Shown: piece after piece, positions 42,916 through 52,291 of the stretch
Layout of the letters: the number at the start of each line of letters is the position of its first letter
Position numbering within the stretch: position 1 is the stretch's first letter
Assembly: GCF_029889905.1 (NCBI RefSeq)
Contig: NZ_JARANZ010000014.1
Span: 1 to 64,000 of the forward strand
DNA length: 64,000 nt
Direction: 5' to 3'
Origin: Chromohalobacter sp. 11-W
GTDB lineage: Bacteria; Pseudomonadota; Gammaproteobacteria; Pseudomonadales; Halomonadaceae
The notes under the pieces: model-generated
Told to the model about the DNA's origin: nothing
The model's input: only the letters and a program-made list of their open reading frames with translations
Databases searched by the model: none
Program-made: the position numbers and the translations under genes

Positions 42916-42975
42916 CGCACCGCACCGCACCGCACCGCACCGCACCGCACCGCACCGCACCGCACCGCACCGCAC
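42916..42975. repeat. Pentanucleotide microsatellite, (CGCAC) x 12
   Basis: Twelve perfect, consecutive CGCAC units, followed by a thirteenth that is changed to CGCTC. It lies in the 345-bp divergent gap, 110 bp from the CoA-transferase start and about 180 bp from the reductase start. Long perfect tracts of this kind change length by slippage. Confidence 0.97.
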
Positions 42976-43050
42976 CGCTCTGGGCAGTGGGTCGTATCCG
43001 TATGGAGATCGGATGCCCATATTTTCTTGAAAAGAGAATGATAGTCAAGT

Positions 43051-43073
43051 ATCGTTCTTAATATGAGAACGAT
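43051..43073. promoter_or_regulatory. LysR-type operator candidate (8-bp inverted repeat)
   Basis: ATCGTTCT at 43051-43058 is perfectly inverted at 43066-43073 with a 7-bp AT-rich spacer, containing a T-N11-A type core. It lies 79 bp upstream of the reductase start. The LysR gene at 45287 is the obvious candidate regulator. Confidence 0.6.
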
Positions 43074-43151
43074 GAGGCTTGGGAGATAGGCTGGTGCCAC
43101 CGTGGTCTAGAACCCTGGTTTATTGCGATTCCGGCTTAAGGAACTCACGAT

Positions 43152-44141
43152 ATGACGTCTTTTAAAGCGATCCTTGTGTCAAAAGATGACGAAGGATATC
43201 AAGCACGAATGATATCACTTTCACCCGAACAGCTGCCTAAAGAGCCGATAGAAGTTGCAGTGGAGTATTCGACGCTCAATTACAAAGATGCCCTGGCAAT
43301 CACGGGCGAGTCGCCCATTGTACGTCGCTTCCCTCTTGTCCCCGGCATTGATCTCGCAGGCTTCGTCACTAAAAGCGAAGACCCCAAGTTTAAAGTGGGG
43401 GATGCTGTGATGCTTAATGGATGGGGGGTTGGCGAATCAAAGTGGGGTGGGATGTCCCAACGCGCTGCCGTGAGAGGAGAGTGGCTGCTTCCTCTACCTG
43501 AACCTTTTTCTACTAAAGAAGCTATGGCTATCGGGACTGCGGGTTATACAGCGGCATTGTGTGTACTTGCATTGAAGCAACACAACATTATGCCCGCTGA
43601 TGGTGATGTCTTGGTCACCGGCGCTTCGGGGGGCGTTGGTAGTATTGCAGTGAACTTATTATCAAACCTTGGCTATCGCGTTGTGGCTTCCACTGGTAAG
43701 TCTAGCGAAGTCGATTGGTTAAAACGTCAAGGTGCAGCGGATGTCATCGATAGGACGGAACTCAGCTCATCAAGCAGACCACTGGCCGCGGAACGTTGGA
43801 GTGGCGTGGTGGATACAGTCGGTAGCCATACACTTGCCAGCGCATGTGCGAGTACTCAATACGGTGGTGTGGTCACGGCCTGTGGTCTAGCCCAGGGAAT
43901 GGATTTTCCTGCTACCGTTGCACCTTTTATTTTGCGCGGTATAGCTCTCGTGGGTATAGATAGCGTTTATTGCAGCAAGGAACGTAGGTTTCAAGCTTGG
44001 GACCTTCTCGCGAAATATTTAGAACGGACGGCTTTGCAGCAATTGGTCACGACTATTGGCCTTGATGAGGTTTCTGAACGAGCACCGGACATGCTGGCCG
44101 GTAGGCTTAAAGGAAGGATAGTTGTAGACGTTAACGTTTAA
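43152..44141 (+). CDS. acuI: AcuI/YhdH-type quinone oxidoreductase, probable acrylyl-CoA reductase
   Basis: 329 residues of the zinc-free medium-chain dehydrogenase family. NYKDALAITGESPIVRRFPL and PGIDLAGFV near the N-terminus and the NADPH loop VTGASGGVGSIAVN (about 157-170) are characteristic of AcuI/YhdH, which reduces toxic acrylyl-CoA to propionyl-CoA. It has fewer GC-rich codons than most neighbours. The symbol reflects family similarity, not proof of substrate. Confidence 0.82.
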   Translation: MTSFKAILVSKDDEGYQARMISLSPEQLPKEPIEVAVEYSTLNYKDALAITGESPIVRRFPLVPGIDLAGFVTKSEDPKFKVGDAVMLNGWGVGESKWGGMSQRAAVRGEWLLPLPEPFSTKEAMAIGTAGYTAALCVLALKQHNIMPADGDVLVTGASGGVGSIAVNLLSNLGYRVVASTGKSSEVDWLKRQGAADVIDRTELSSSSRPLAAERWSGVVDTVGSHTLASACASTQYGGVVTACGLAQGMDFPATVAPFILRGIALVGIDSVYCSKERRFQAWDLLAKYLERTALQQLVTTIGLDEVSERAPDMLAGRLKGRIVVDVNV

Positions 44142-44253
44142 AGGCGCCAAATGTCACTAGTTATCTCACACGTTTCGGTTTGAAACTTGGCTGGGAGGGT
44201 TTTTTGAAAGTGCTTGGTGAAATGATGACTGCTGTAAACTAAGGGGAGTTTTT

Positions 44254-44753
44254 ATGGGTGATTTAAGCTTGGCGAGTCGCTCGGCCGAAATTCTGAAGGA
44301 ATGTCTCTATGCTAATATCGCGACATCGCGCGACGACGTTCCTTGGAATACACCTGTCACCGCGCTGCCGGACTCCGATCTAAACTTCTATTGGTCGTCC
44401 TGGACATTGGCGGAGCACTCCCGAAATATTGCCAGAAATAGCTCGATATTCATGACCTTCTACGATTCGACGCGAGCAAGAGGGACCAATAACCTGATGT
44501 GTCTTTATCTGCAGTGCGTGGCCCGAGAGGTTTCCAATTCAGGTGAAGTCGCAAGGCTTTCGAAATACTTTATCCGAGCGAAAATGTCGATCTTGAAAAC
44601 TTCCTCGAGGAGGGTGTTAAACGAATCTATTGCGCTGAGCCGAGGAAGGCATGGTTGAATTGCCTGTCTGAGAAAGAACTTGAGCCGACTACGCTTAAAA
44701 TGCGAACGGAAGTGTCTATCAGCGACATCAGAAGCGCCTTTACCCTAAGGTAA
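44254..44753 (+). pseudogene. Pyridoxamine-phosphate-oxidase-like flavoprotein, frameshifted
   Basis: Starts MGDLSLASRSAEILKECLYA and runs in frame to about residue 108. There one A seems to be missing from the short A-run at about 44579-44584, and the correct continuation (DLENFLEEGVKRIYCAEPRK to SISDIRSAFTLR) lies in another frame ending at 44753. The combined length of about 165 residues is normal for the FMN-binding split-barrel family. Everything else is intact, so either the mutation is recent or the base is a sequencing error. Confidence 0.72.
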
Positions 44754-44811
44754 GCGTCCATTATTTATTTCTTTGCGATTGGTGAATATACCGCTATTTG
44801 TTGGAGTTTTT

Positions 44812-45201
44812 ATGCCCCTTGTTAAGTTTGATGTTGTGGAAGGTAGGACTGAATCCGAATTGAGAATGTTGCTTGATACGGCGCATCAGGCCGTTATTGA
44901 AAGCTTCCAGGTACCCGAGTCGGACCGATACCAAGTCGTCCATAGCCATAAGCCCTGTGAGATGATTCTCTCCGATACAGGGCTGGGCCTGGAAAGAACA
45001 GATGCCAGCGTTGTCATGACCGTGATCAGTAAGTCACGGCCGGAGAAGATGAAAGTCGAGCTTTATCGTTCTTTGGCCAGTCGCTTGGAAGCGTGTTGCG
45101 GGATAAAGTCCAGTGACCTGATTGTCTCGGTGATAGAAAACACGGGGCCGGACTGGAGTTTTGGGCTTGGAGAAGCCCAGTTCGTTACTGGTAAGCTGTA
45201 A
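44812..45201 (+). CDS. Tautomerase family protein (4-oxalocrotonate tautomerase-like, Tautomerase_2)
   Basis: 129 residues starting MPLVKFDVVEGRTESELRML. Removal of Met exposes Pro1, the catalytic base of the superfamily. The fused-length form with HSHKPCEMI and SRPEKMKVELYRSLASRLEA fits Tautomerase_2, found in halo-acrylate and related degradation pathways. TTGGAG precedes ATG 44812. It lies between the flavoprotein relic and a LysR gene in the reductase cluster. Confidence 0.85.
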   Translation: MPLVKFDVVEGRTESELRMLLDTAHQAVIESFQVPESDRYQVVHSHKPCEMILSDTGLGLERTDASVVMTVISKSRPEKMKVELYRSLASRLEACCGIKSSDLIVSVIENTGPDWSFGLGEAQFVTGKL

Positions 45202-45286
45202 CGTATAGTCAGTTTTATCAAAAGGGTTATATGGATGCTGTGGAGAGCTTTATTACCGGAATTTCTTGCATCGGGAGATTGGCTTA

Positions 45287-46174
45287 ATGGAAGACTTTGA
45301 GTCTCTCAGGGTTTTCGTCTGCGTCGCGAATGAGCTCAGTGTAACGGGTGCAGCACGGCGGTTGAAAAAGAGCCCATCGAACGTGACCACGAGGCTGCAA
45401 AAGCTGGAAGCAAGCATCGGTGCCGAGCTTCTGGTGAGGACGGGGAAAAGCTTTTCCCTATCGGCGGCAGGCGAGGTTTTTCTCGATTACGCTGAGCGGA
45501 TGCTCAGTCTCCGGACGGAGTCCATGCATGTCGTTTCGGGAGGGCGCTTTCCGGGATCGATCAGGATCGGCAGTATGGAGGCAACGGCTGCGAGCCGTTT
45601 GCCGGGACTTCTAGCCGCCTTTCATACGTCTTTCCCTGAGCATGGAGTGGACCTCACAACGAGCCCATCGATACGACTGCTGGATGACGTTCGGTCGGGA
45701 AAGATCGATGGTGCCTTTCTGGCTATTCCACCTTCCTTCATCGAGAGCCCGCTGTCAGAAAAACTGGATGTACTTGGGTTGGAATTCCACGATGCCTGGG
45801 AAGAATCTCTCGTCTTGCTGCATCCGGACATAGGAATTGAAAATCCTGGCCTGGATGATGTCTCGGTGAAAAAACTGGCAGCATTTCCGCTGGGGTGTAC
45901 CTATAGGAGAATCGCCGAAGAATACCTGAGTATACCTGATAGAAAAGAATGGGAGATTCAGGAATCACCCTCGTATCACGTAATGGTTGCCTTGGCATGC
46001 ACGGGTAGGTATGCAACGGTCTTGCCGGAGAGTGTCTATCAAACGCTGCTGCCACCCGATAACCTGAAGTGCATTCCACTCTGCAACGTCACCACGAAAC
46101 TGGCGTGGCGTAAAGGTTACGCCACGCCAGTTTTCCAGGATTTCCGAGATACCTTGAGTCGCAGTTCTATCTGA
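45287..46174 (+). CDS. LysR-family transcriptional regulator
   Basis: 295 residues. Helix-turn-helix at about 5-60 (LSVTGAARRLKKSPSNVTTR) and an effector domain from about 88. ATG 45287 follows GGGAG at 10 bases. It closes the reductase-tautomerase cluster and probably regulates it through the inverted repeat at 43051. Confidence 0.88.
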   Translation: MEDFESLRVFVCVANELSVTGAARRLKKSPSNVTTRLQKLEASIGAELLVRTGKSFSLSAAGEVFLDYAERMLSLRTESMHVVSGGRFPGSIRIGSMEATAASRLPGLLAAFHTSFPEHGVDLTTSPSIRLLDDVRSGKIDGAFLAIPPSFIESPLSEKLDVLGLEFHDAWEESLVLLHPDIGIENPGLDDVSVKKLAAFPLGCTYRRIAEEYLSIPDRKEWEIQESPSYHVMVALACTGRYATVLPESVYQTLLPPDNLKCIPLCNVTTKLAWRKGYATPVFQDFRDTLSRSSI

Positions 46175-46212
46175 AAGGCAGGCTACACAGGGTCGGTTAT
46201 GAGGGCAGTGGC

Positions 46213-47556
46213 TTAATGCACTTCGCGCTCTGCTGGCTGCGCGTTCGCATCATCCCGCGTGACCCGCCAGACCGCATTGGTCATGTCGTCGGCGACGATC
46301 ACCGAGCCATCCGGGGCGACGGTGACGCCGACGGGGCGGCCGCGTGTCTTGCCGTCACTGGTGAGAAAGCCGGAGACGAAGTCGACGGGGTTGCCAGCGG
46401 GCTGGCCATTCTCGAATGGAATGAAGACGACCTTATAGCCAACGGGGTCGGCGCGGTTCCAACTGCCGTGTTCGCCGACGAAGGCGCCGTTGGTGAATTG
46501 TTCGCCCACTGCCGAGTTGGAGAAGTCGAGGCCGAGCGGTGCGTGGTGCGAGCCGAGGCTGTAGTCGGGGGCGATCGCCGACTCCACCAGCGCCGGATTC
46601 TCCGGCTTTACACGTGGGTCGACGTGCTGGCCCCAGTAGCTATAAGGCCAGCCGTAGAAGCCGCCATCCTGAATGGATGTGAGGTAGTCGGGCACCAGGT
46701 TCGGCCCGAGTTCGTCGCGCTCGTTGGCGACGGCCCAGAGCTGGTCCGTGCCCGGTTGAATGGTCAAGGCGGTGGGGTTGCGCACGCCGGTGGCGTAGGC
46801 GCGGTATGCGCCGGTTTCCGGATCGATCTCCCAGATTTCCGCACGGTTCACTTCCGCCGCCATGCCGCGCTCGGTGATGTTGCTGTTGGAGCCGATACCG
46901 ACATAAAGATAGTCGCCATCCGCGCCGGCAGTCAGGGACTTGGTCCAGTGGTGATTGATCCTCGAAGGTAGCGGTGTAACCACTTCTGGTGGGCCGCTGG
47001 CTTCGGTCTGGCCTTCTTGGTAGTCGAAGCGAACGAGTGCGTCCTGGTTGGCGACGTAGAGATCGTCATCGACCAGGGCGAGGCCGTAGGGCGCATTGAG
47101 GTCCTCGGCGAACACCGTCTGCTCCTCAAAAGTACCGTCACCGTCGCTGTCGCGCAGCAAGGTTAGACGGTCGCCGCCTGTGACCGAGGTGGTGCCTTGC
47201 GACTGAATTAAGCCGGCGATGAAATCTTTCGGTCGCGATTTGGGGGCGTTACCGCCGCCTTTGCCTTCCGCCACCAGGATATCGCCGTTCGGAAGCACCA
47301 GCGTCTGGCGCGGGACCTTGAGGTCGGTGACGATGGCGGTGATCGTGTAGCCATCGGGCACCGTGGGCTTCGTGTCGCCCCACTGTGCCTGTGCGGGCAC
47401 CGCCATGTTGGGCAACAGGCCTCGCTGCGGCTCGGGTAGCTCAGGGTTCGGGCCGTACTGCTGGCCTGAATCGGCGGCGTAGGCACCACTGGCGAGCAGC
47501 AGGATCGAGAGCGATAAGGCATAACGTATGCCAGCGTACTTGCGTGCGAACTTCAT
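46213..47556 (-). CDS. Sorbosone/glucose dehydrogenase-like beta-propeller (PQQ-dependent family)
   Basis: 447 residues with a signal peptide (MKFARKYAGIRYALSLSILL, cleavage near AYA-AD), so periplasmic. Propeller motifs include VPRQTLVLPNGDILVAEGKG, YVGIGSNSNITERG and AFVGEHGSWNRADPVGYKVV, typical of soluble aldose/sorbosone dehydrogenases that use PQQ. No PQQ biosynthesis genes are nearby. The start at 47556 overlaps the upstream membrane gene by 4 bp; a longer frame is rejected. Confidence 0.9.
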   Translation of the reverse strand: MKFARKYAGIRYALSLSILLLASGAYAADSGQQYGPNPELPEPQRGLLPNMAVPAQAQWGDTKPTVPDGYTITAIVTDLKVPRQTLVLPNGDILVAEGKGGGNAPKSRPKDFIAGLIQSQGTTSVTGGDRLTLLRDSDGDGTFEEQTVFAEDLNAPYGLALVDDDLYVANQDALVRFDYQEGQTEASGPPEVVTPLPSRINHHWTKSLTAGADGDYLYVGIGSNSNITERGMAAEVNRAEIWEIDPETGAYRAYATGVRNPTALTIQPGTDQLWAVANERDELGPNLVPDYLTSIQDGGFYGWPYSYWGQHVDPRVKPENPALVESAIAPDYSLGSHHAPLGLDFSNSAVGEQFTNGAFVGEHGSWNRADPVGYKVVFIPFENGQPAGNPVDFVSGFLTSDGKTRGRPVGVTVAPDGSVIVADDMTNAVWRVTRDDANAQPAEREVH

Positions 47557-47981
47557 GACTGACCTCCGCGCTTGCGGCTGGTGAATCCGATCCAGACGGC
47601 CATGAAAGAGAGCACGGCAATGACGATGGAGAGCGTCAGTCCCGTCGGCATCATCGCCCAGGCGTCTCTGGCGTGGACCAGCGTATTGACGAAGGCGAGG
47701 ATCCAGGTCACCAGCAATAGCAGAAAGTAGAGGATGGAAAGACCGCGACTGTTGGCGGGGCGGAATATCCCGACCAGCGCGCAGATCAGTGCCAAGCCGC
47801 AGAACACCAGGCCGCCGGCGATCAGCCAGGAAGCGAAGTGACTCCACTGGATTTGGTAAGTGGTGGAATAGGCGTAATCGCTCAACGCGGCGCCCAAGAA
47901 GAGAGGGAAGGTGCCCGCAAGCAACATTCCATGCAGTGGGTTAGGCCCACTGCGGGCCGGTCGTGCGGCGGTGGCAATCAC
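47553..47981 (-). CDS. DUF2231-type four-helix membrane protein
   Basis: 142 residues with four hydrophobic helices (LHGMLLAGTFPLFLGAALSD is the typical start). DUF2231-like proteins often sit beside sorbosone dehydrogenases and may pass electrons or anchor the enzyme (inference). I chose the GTG at 47981 because AAAGGAG precedes it at 6 bases; the open frame runs upstream without homology. The stop overlaps the dehydrogenase start as ATGA. Confidence 0.8.
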   Translation of the reverse strand: MIATAARPARSGPNPLHGMLLAGTFPLFLGAALSDYAYSTTYQIQWSHFASWLIAGGLVFCGLALICALVGIFRPANSRGLSILYFLLLLVTWILAFVNTLVHARDAWAMMPTGLTLSIVIAVLSFMAVWIGFTSRKRGGQS

Positions 47982-48302
47982 GGCAAACTCCTTTTGCGGA
48001 TCAGTGGAAGACGCCTCGCCAAGGATGACTTGGCCAGGCGCATTCGGCTGCAGTGTAGTTTGCTCATGGAGGCCCCACCAAAATAGACGTTCCGCCGGCT
48101 CTCCTTGCTCGCCCATGACACGCGGGCCCCACCCTGGAGCGGAGCGCCGGACAATGAAAACTGGACGCGGCAATACCGGGTGGGCTGTACTGCGAGCAAC
48201 CACTAACTGGTTGGTCTTTTATGGAGAAAGGCCCGGCCGGATCGGGATCGATCCGGTGGTGGGTGGAATGCATGGATGGCCCACTGAATCGGTAAGGGAC
48301 GT

Positions 48303-50018
48303 ATGAAGAAAAAAAGCGCATGGCGACTGTGGCTGGTGGCTGCAGTGGTTTTCATCTTCTCCAGCCTATGTATGGCGCAAACGCCGGATGACGATAGTGA
48401 TGAGACACGCTGGTTCTCCGTCGATTCGCTCAACGCGGGGCTGGGCGAGGTCCCCAAGGCGGTCAAACGAATAACGCCACGGGAGGCGATTCGTAGTTTT
48501 CTGACACTGACCGAAAATGAGGACTTCGCGGCGGCGGCGCATATCCTCAATCTTTCCGAACTATCCCCTGCGCAGCAGCGAGAGCGAGGCGGACAGTTGG
48601 CCAGGCAACTGGCCGAGGTGCTCAAACGTGGCGAATGGCTCAAGGTTTCCAGTCTCCCTGGACGCCAGGATGCTGCCATCGAGGACCCCACGGGCCAGCA
48701 TCCCCAGACAGGAGAGCCCCGCCGGAACCTCAAACTGGCATCGCTCACCGCCCAGGGCGAAACCTATGACATCCGTCTGGGCCGATATCGGGTGGGTGAA
48801 GAGGCGCCAGTCTGGTTGGTCATGCCGGACAGTGTTTTGTCGGTGCCTTTGCTTTACGAGGAATATGGCCCCTTGATGTTTGAGGCGTATATTCCGGAGC
48901 GTTTCAAGGCTTCGTTTGGAGCGCTCAGAATCTGGGAATGGATCGCCATTCCGGTATTTCTGTTGCTGGTGGGGCTGATGGGGTGGTGGGTCCACCACCT
49001 GGTCGGGGTGGCAACACGCTGGTTACCTTCCGGCGCGCCGAGCATCTTCGTCGGTCGAATCAAGGCGCCTGTAGCGCTCGTCGTCATGTCACTGGTCACC
49101 CAGGCGGTGCTCGACTACGTCGTGTCTTTCTCGGCTGTGGCAACCACCTCCTTCCGGGTGCTGTTGATCGTCATTCTGGCTTGGGGTGGCGGCACGATCG
49201 CGCTGCGCCTCGTCGATACTTTCATGCTGCAAATAACCCGGCGTCTCATCGGGCAGATAGATGACACCAAGCCCCAGGACGCGCGTCAGTTCTTGACGAC
49301 ACTCTATGCGTTGCGACGCATCATTATTCTGATCACGGTCACGGCTGTTTCGATCTATGTGCTGAGTCAGATCCAGCTATTCGAGACGTTGGGAGTCACC
49401 TTGCTGGCCTCGGCCAGCGTCTTGGCGGTGCTGGTGGGGATCGCCGGCCAGACGGTGCTCGGCAATATCCTTTCTTCGTTTCAGCTGTCGTTGGCCAAGC
49501 CCATACGTATCGGCGATCTGGTGGTCTTCGAAGACCAATGGTGCTACGTGGAAGGTATCTTCTATACCTACATCCGCTTGAGAGTCTGGAATGACCGACG
49601 CTTGATAGTGCCGGTCACGTACTTCGTTTCCAGGCCCTTCGAAAACCTGTCGGTCAAGAGCACCAAGGAGTTCAGAAGCCTGGCGCTGATCCTCCACTTG
49701 AGCGCTGACATTCAATGCCTCAGGGAGAAGTTCCTGGAGTACGCGCAGGAAGAAGATAACGTCATCGAACACCACAAGCTTTCTTGTTATGTAACGGGAC
49801 AGACTGAGCGGGCGCAGACGGTCGTTTGCTACCTGATGACCTCGGATCCTTTCGCCGGCTGGGTCGCTGAAATGAATGTTCGGGAGAAACTGATGGCCTT
49901 CATCCGAGACGACCACCCCGAATGGTGGCCAAGGGAAGTGACGACCATCAGCGAGCACGATGTGGCGCTAGGCGAAAGGCCGGGGCGTCCGCCTAGCTAC
50001 GGCGGTGGGGCGTCTTGA
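48303..50018 (+). CDS. MscS-family mechanosensitive ion channel with long N-terminal region
   Basis: 571 residues. A signal peptide (cleavage near CMA-QT) and a periplasmic N-domain of about 190 residues precede several membrane helices. The pore helix and beta domain of MscS are seen as SASVLAVLVGIAGQTVLGNI and IGDLVVFEDQWCYVEGIFYT (about 375-425). It releases solutes on hypo-osmotic shock, in keeping with a halophile. The conserved VTYFVSRPFENLSVKS segment closes the beta domain. Confidence 0.92.
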   Translation: MKKKSAWRLWLVAAVVFIFSSLCMAQTPDDDSDETRWFSVDSLNAGLGEVPKAVKRITPREAIRSFLTLTENEDFAAAAHILNLSELSPAQQRERGGQLARQLAEVLKRGEWLKVSSLPGRQDAAIEDPTGQHPQTGEPRRNLKLASLTAQGETYDIRLGRYRVGEEAPVWLVMPDSVLSVPLLYEEYGPLMFEAYIPERFKASFGALRIWEWIAIPVFLLLVGLMGWWVHHLVGVATRWLPSGAPSIFVGRIKAPVALVVMSLVTQAVLDYVVSFSAVATTSFRVLLIVILAWGGGTIALRLVDTFMLQITRRLIGQIDDTKPQDARQFLTTLYALRRIIILITVTAVSIYVLSQIQLFETLGVTLLASASVLAVLVGIAGQTVLGNILSSFQLSLAKPIRIGDLVVFEDQWCYVEGIFYTYIRLRVWNDRRLIVPVTYFVSRPFENLSVKSTKEFRSLALILHLSADIQCLREKFLEYAQEEDNVIEHHKLSCYVTGQTERAQTVVCYLMTSDPFAGWVAEMNVREKLMAFIRDDHPEWWPREVTTISEHDVALGERPGRPPSYGGGAS

Positions 50019-50066
50019 TAAGGGCTCTTTGATAGGGACGCTTGATAGCGACTCACCAGGAGGCCG

Positions 50067-50744
50067 TCATTCCAGCAGCAGCATGCCCTGCTCGATATCC
50101 GCGGCAATCGCTTGGCAGAACGCCGAGAGGTCGCCGCGTCTGAGCGCTTGAGTCACTTCGCGATGATAATCGTCGGCGATGCTCGATGCCCCCCAGCGCG
50201 TGCAGATGTAGCGCATGCTGGGGCCATATTGCAGCCACAGTATTTCGACCAATGGTAAAAGCACTTGCGATTGGCTTAGGCGGTAGATATGGAAGTGGAA
50301 CTGGTAATTACCCCGCATGTAACTCACCAGGTCGCCCTGGGCGATGGCGGTGTTGATCCGCTCATCAATCCGTTCCAGGGCCTCGATGTCGGTGCCGGCG
50401 ATATTGTCGAAAGCTTGGCGCGACACCTCGGTTTCAAGATTCTTTCTCGCGAATAAAATTTCATGAAAGCGATCATGGCTAAGTTCGGGGACGATGATCT
50501 TGCGACTGTCGGAGAATACCAGCGCCCCCTCCGTGACCAGCCAGCGCACCGCCTCCCGCGATGGCATGGCACTGGTGCCGTATTCCGCGGCGATACGCCG
50601 GATCGAGATCACTTCCCCAGGCGTGAAGTCTCCCTCGCATAACCGCACGCGGAGAGCCCGGTGCAGCCGGGTCGAGGCGGTATCGGGTGAAAACGCATCG
50701 CGATGGGCGGTCAGTTGCGTGGTCATGCCGTTTGCCATTGTCAT
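50067..50744 (-). CDS. GntR-family regulator (FadR/FCD branch) of the puu cluster
   Basis: 225 residues. Winged helix at about 22-90 (GEVISIRRIAAEYGTSAMPS) and an FCD-type helical domain. Several Met codons at the 5' end make the exact start uncertain. It faces the PuuA-like gene; the twin palindrome in the shared gap is its likely operator, with a polyamine or its glutamyl derivative as probable signal (inference). Confidence 0.87.
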   Translation of the reverse strand: MTMANGMTTQLTAHRDAFSPDTASTRLHRALRVRLCEGDFTPGEVISIRRIAAEYGTSAMPSREAVRWLVTEGALVFSDSRKIIVPELSHDRFHEILFARKNLETEVSRQAFDNIAGTDIEALERIDERINTAIAQGDLVSYMRGNYQFHFHIYRLSQSQVLLPLVEILWLQYGPSMRYICTRWGASSIADDYHREVTQALRRGDLSAFCQAIAADIEQGMLLLE

Positions 50745-50854
50745 TTCGCTTATTACAGGGGCGACGGTGCCGACGAGGCTCTACGACCTATCTTAACTCA
50801 GTTGAGCGATCACGACTGCCATGGGTGCCTTGTGAGCCCTGCAGGCCTCTGCTA

Positions 50855-50880
50855 GTGTGATCACACACGTGTGATCACAC
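50855..50880. promoter_or_regulatory. Twin 12-bp palindromes, GntR operator
   Basis: GTGTGATCACAC occurs twice (50855-50866 and 50869-50880) with only AC between, so the whole block is almost a palindrome of palindromes. It ends 34 bp before the PuuA-like start. Its position fits repression of that operon by the divergent GntR protein. Confidence 0.85.
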
Positions 50881-50914
50881 CATTCTCAGAACAATACACT
50901 AGCGAGATCGATCC

Positions 50915-52282
50915 ATGACGCAATCATCTTCGCAACGCGTTCCCTGTTCCGAGCGCTCCCGCCTAGACGCTGCCAGCAAGCGGGTCGACGTGCTCTGTGT
51001 CGACATGAATGGTATTCCGCGTGGCAAATGGGTCCCCGCCGCCCAGTTCGACAAGGTGCTGGCCGGGCAAGTCCGGCTGCCACTTTCGACGCAGTCGTTG
51101 GATATCTGGGGCGAGGACAACGACGCCCTCACCGGGTTATCGCAGTCCATCGGCGACCCGGATGGCGTCTGCCACGCCGATGAACGCACCTTGTCGCCAC
51201 TACCGTGGGCCAATGGCCACCAAGTTCTCACCACTTTGCACGGCCTGGATGGGACGCCGAGTTTCATGGATCCGCGCGCCATCCTGGCGGCCGTAGTCGA
51301 GCGCTTTCGCCAGCACGGCTGGACGCCGGTGGTGGCCATAGAGCTGGAGTTCTACCTACTCGACGCCGACGAACGGCAGGCGCTGAGGCCAATGCCACCC
51401 GCCTCGCTGTGTCCTGGTGGCGTGCCCAAGGGCTTGCAGCTCTATGAAATGGACGCGATGGAATCGCTAGGCGAGGTGCTTGATACCATTCGCGCCTTTG
51501 CCGACGCTCAGCAGGTACCCGCAGACACGCTGATCGCCGAGTTCGGGCCCGGCCAGTTCGAGGTCAATCTGTGGCATCGCCCGGACGCCCTGGCCGCCGC
51601 CGACGATGCAATCTACTTCAAGCGCCTCGTTGCCCAAGCCGCCAAGTGCCATGGTCTGTCCAGCACCTTCATGGCCAAGCCCTACACCGAGCAGGCCGGC
51701 TCCGGCATGCACCTGCATGTCAGCGTGATCGACGATGATGGCACCAATATCCTCGATGAAGACAACGGCGCCGGGCATCTCGAAGCCGCCATTGGCGGCG
51801 TGATGCACAGCCTGCTCGACGCCCAGGCGATCTTCGCCCCCCATGCCAATTCCTACCGGCGCTTCCAGCCGGACTGCTTCGCGCCGATCGAGTGCACCTG
51901 GGGCCGTGACCATCGTGGCGCGGCGGTGCGCGTACCGGAATGGCGTGGTCCTGGCGCGCGACTGGAACATCGCGTGGCCGGTGCCGATGCCAACCCTTAC
52001 CTGGTGGCCGCGGCGCTGCTCGGCGGTGTCCTGCAGGGCCTGGAGCAGCGCACCGCGCCGCCACCGGCCATCGAGGACGAAGCCATCTCGCAGCAGCGTC
52101 CCGAGTGTCTCACTCACGACTGGCTCGCTGCCATCGAGCGCTTCGCCGACTCGCCGGCCATGGCCGACATCCTCGGTACCGAGTACCGCGATCTCTACGC
52201 CAGGGTGAAGCGGCACGAGGCCCAGCGTCTGCTGGCCATGGTCACCGATATTGACCGCCAGACCTATCTCACCCGGCTCTAA
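50915..52282 (+). CDS. puuA: Gamma-glutamylputrescine synthetase-like glutamine synthetase
   Basis: 455 residues of the glutamine synthetase superfamily, type III-like PuuA group. Key segments are VAIELEFYLLD (metal-binding Glu), EFGPGQFEVN and GSGMHLHVSVID, followed by RVPEWRGPGARLEHRVAGAD. It would attach glutamate to putrescine or a related amine. The next gene, a PuuB-type oxidase 9 bp downstream, supports this assignment. Confidence 0.9.
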   Translation: MTQSSSQRVPCSERSRLDAASKRVDVLCVDMNGIPRGKWVPAAQFDKVLAGQVRLPLSTQSLDIWGEDNDALTGLSQSIGDPDGVCHADERTLSPLPWANGHQVLTTLHGLDGTPSFMDPRAILAAVVERFRQHGWTPVVAIELEFYLLDADERQALRPMPPASLCPGGVPKGLQLYEMDAMESLGEVLDTIRAFADAQQVPADTLIAEFGPGQFEVNLWHRPDALAAADDAIYFKRLVAQAAKCHGLSSTFMAKPYTEQAGSGMHLHVSVIDDDGTNILDEDNGAGHLEAAIGGVMHSLLDAQAIFAPHANSYRRFQPDCFAPIECTWGRDHRGAAVRVPEWRGPGARLEHRVAGADANPYLVAAALLGGVLQGLEQRTAPPPAIEDEAISQQRPECLTHDWLAAIERFADSPAMADILGTEYRDLYARVKRHEAQRLLAMVTDIDRQTYLTRL

Positions 52283-52291
52283 GGAGAAGAC

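Noticed and set aside
42818-43100. Short frames reading through the CGCAC repeats
   Set aside because: The pentamer repeats give open frames with repetitive peptides in several frames. They have no start signals and no similarity beyond the repeat.
46216-46971. A 251-codon frame antisense to the sorbosone dehydrogenase gene
   Set aside because: The composition is that of a shadow frame, and the opposite strand has convincing propeller motifs and a signal peptide.
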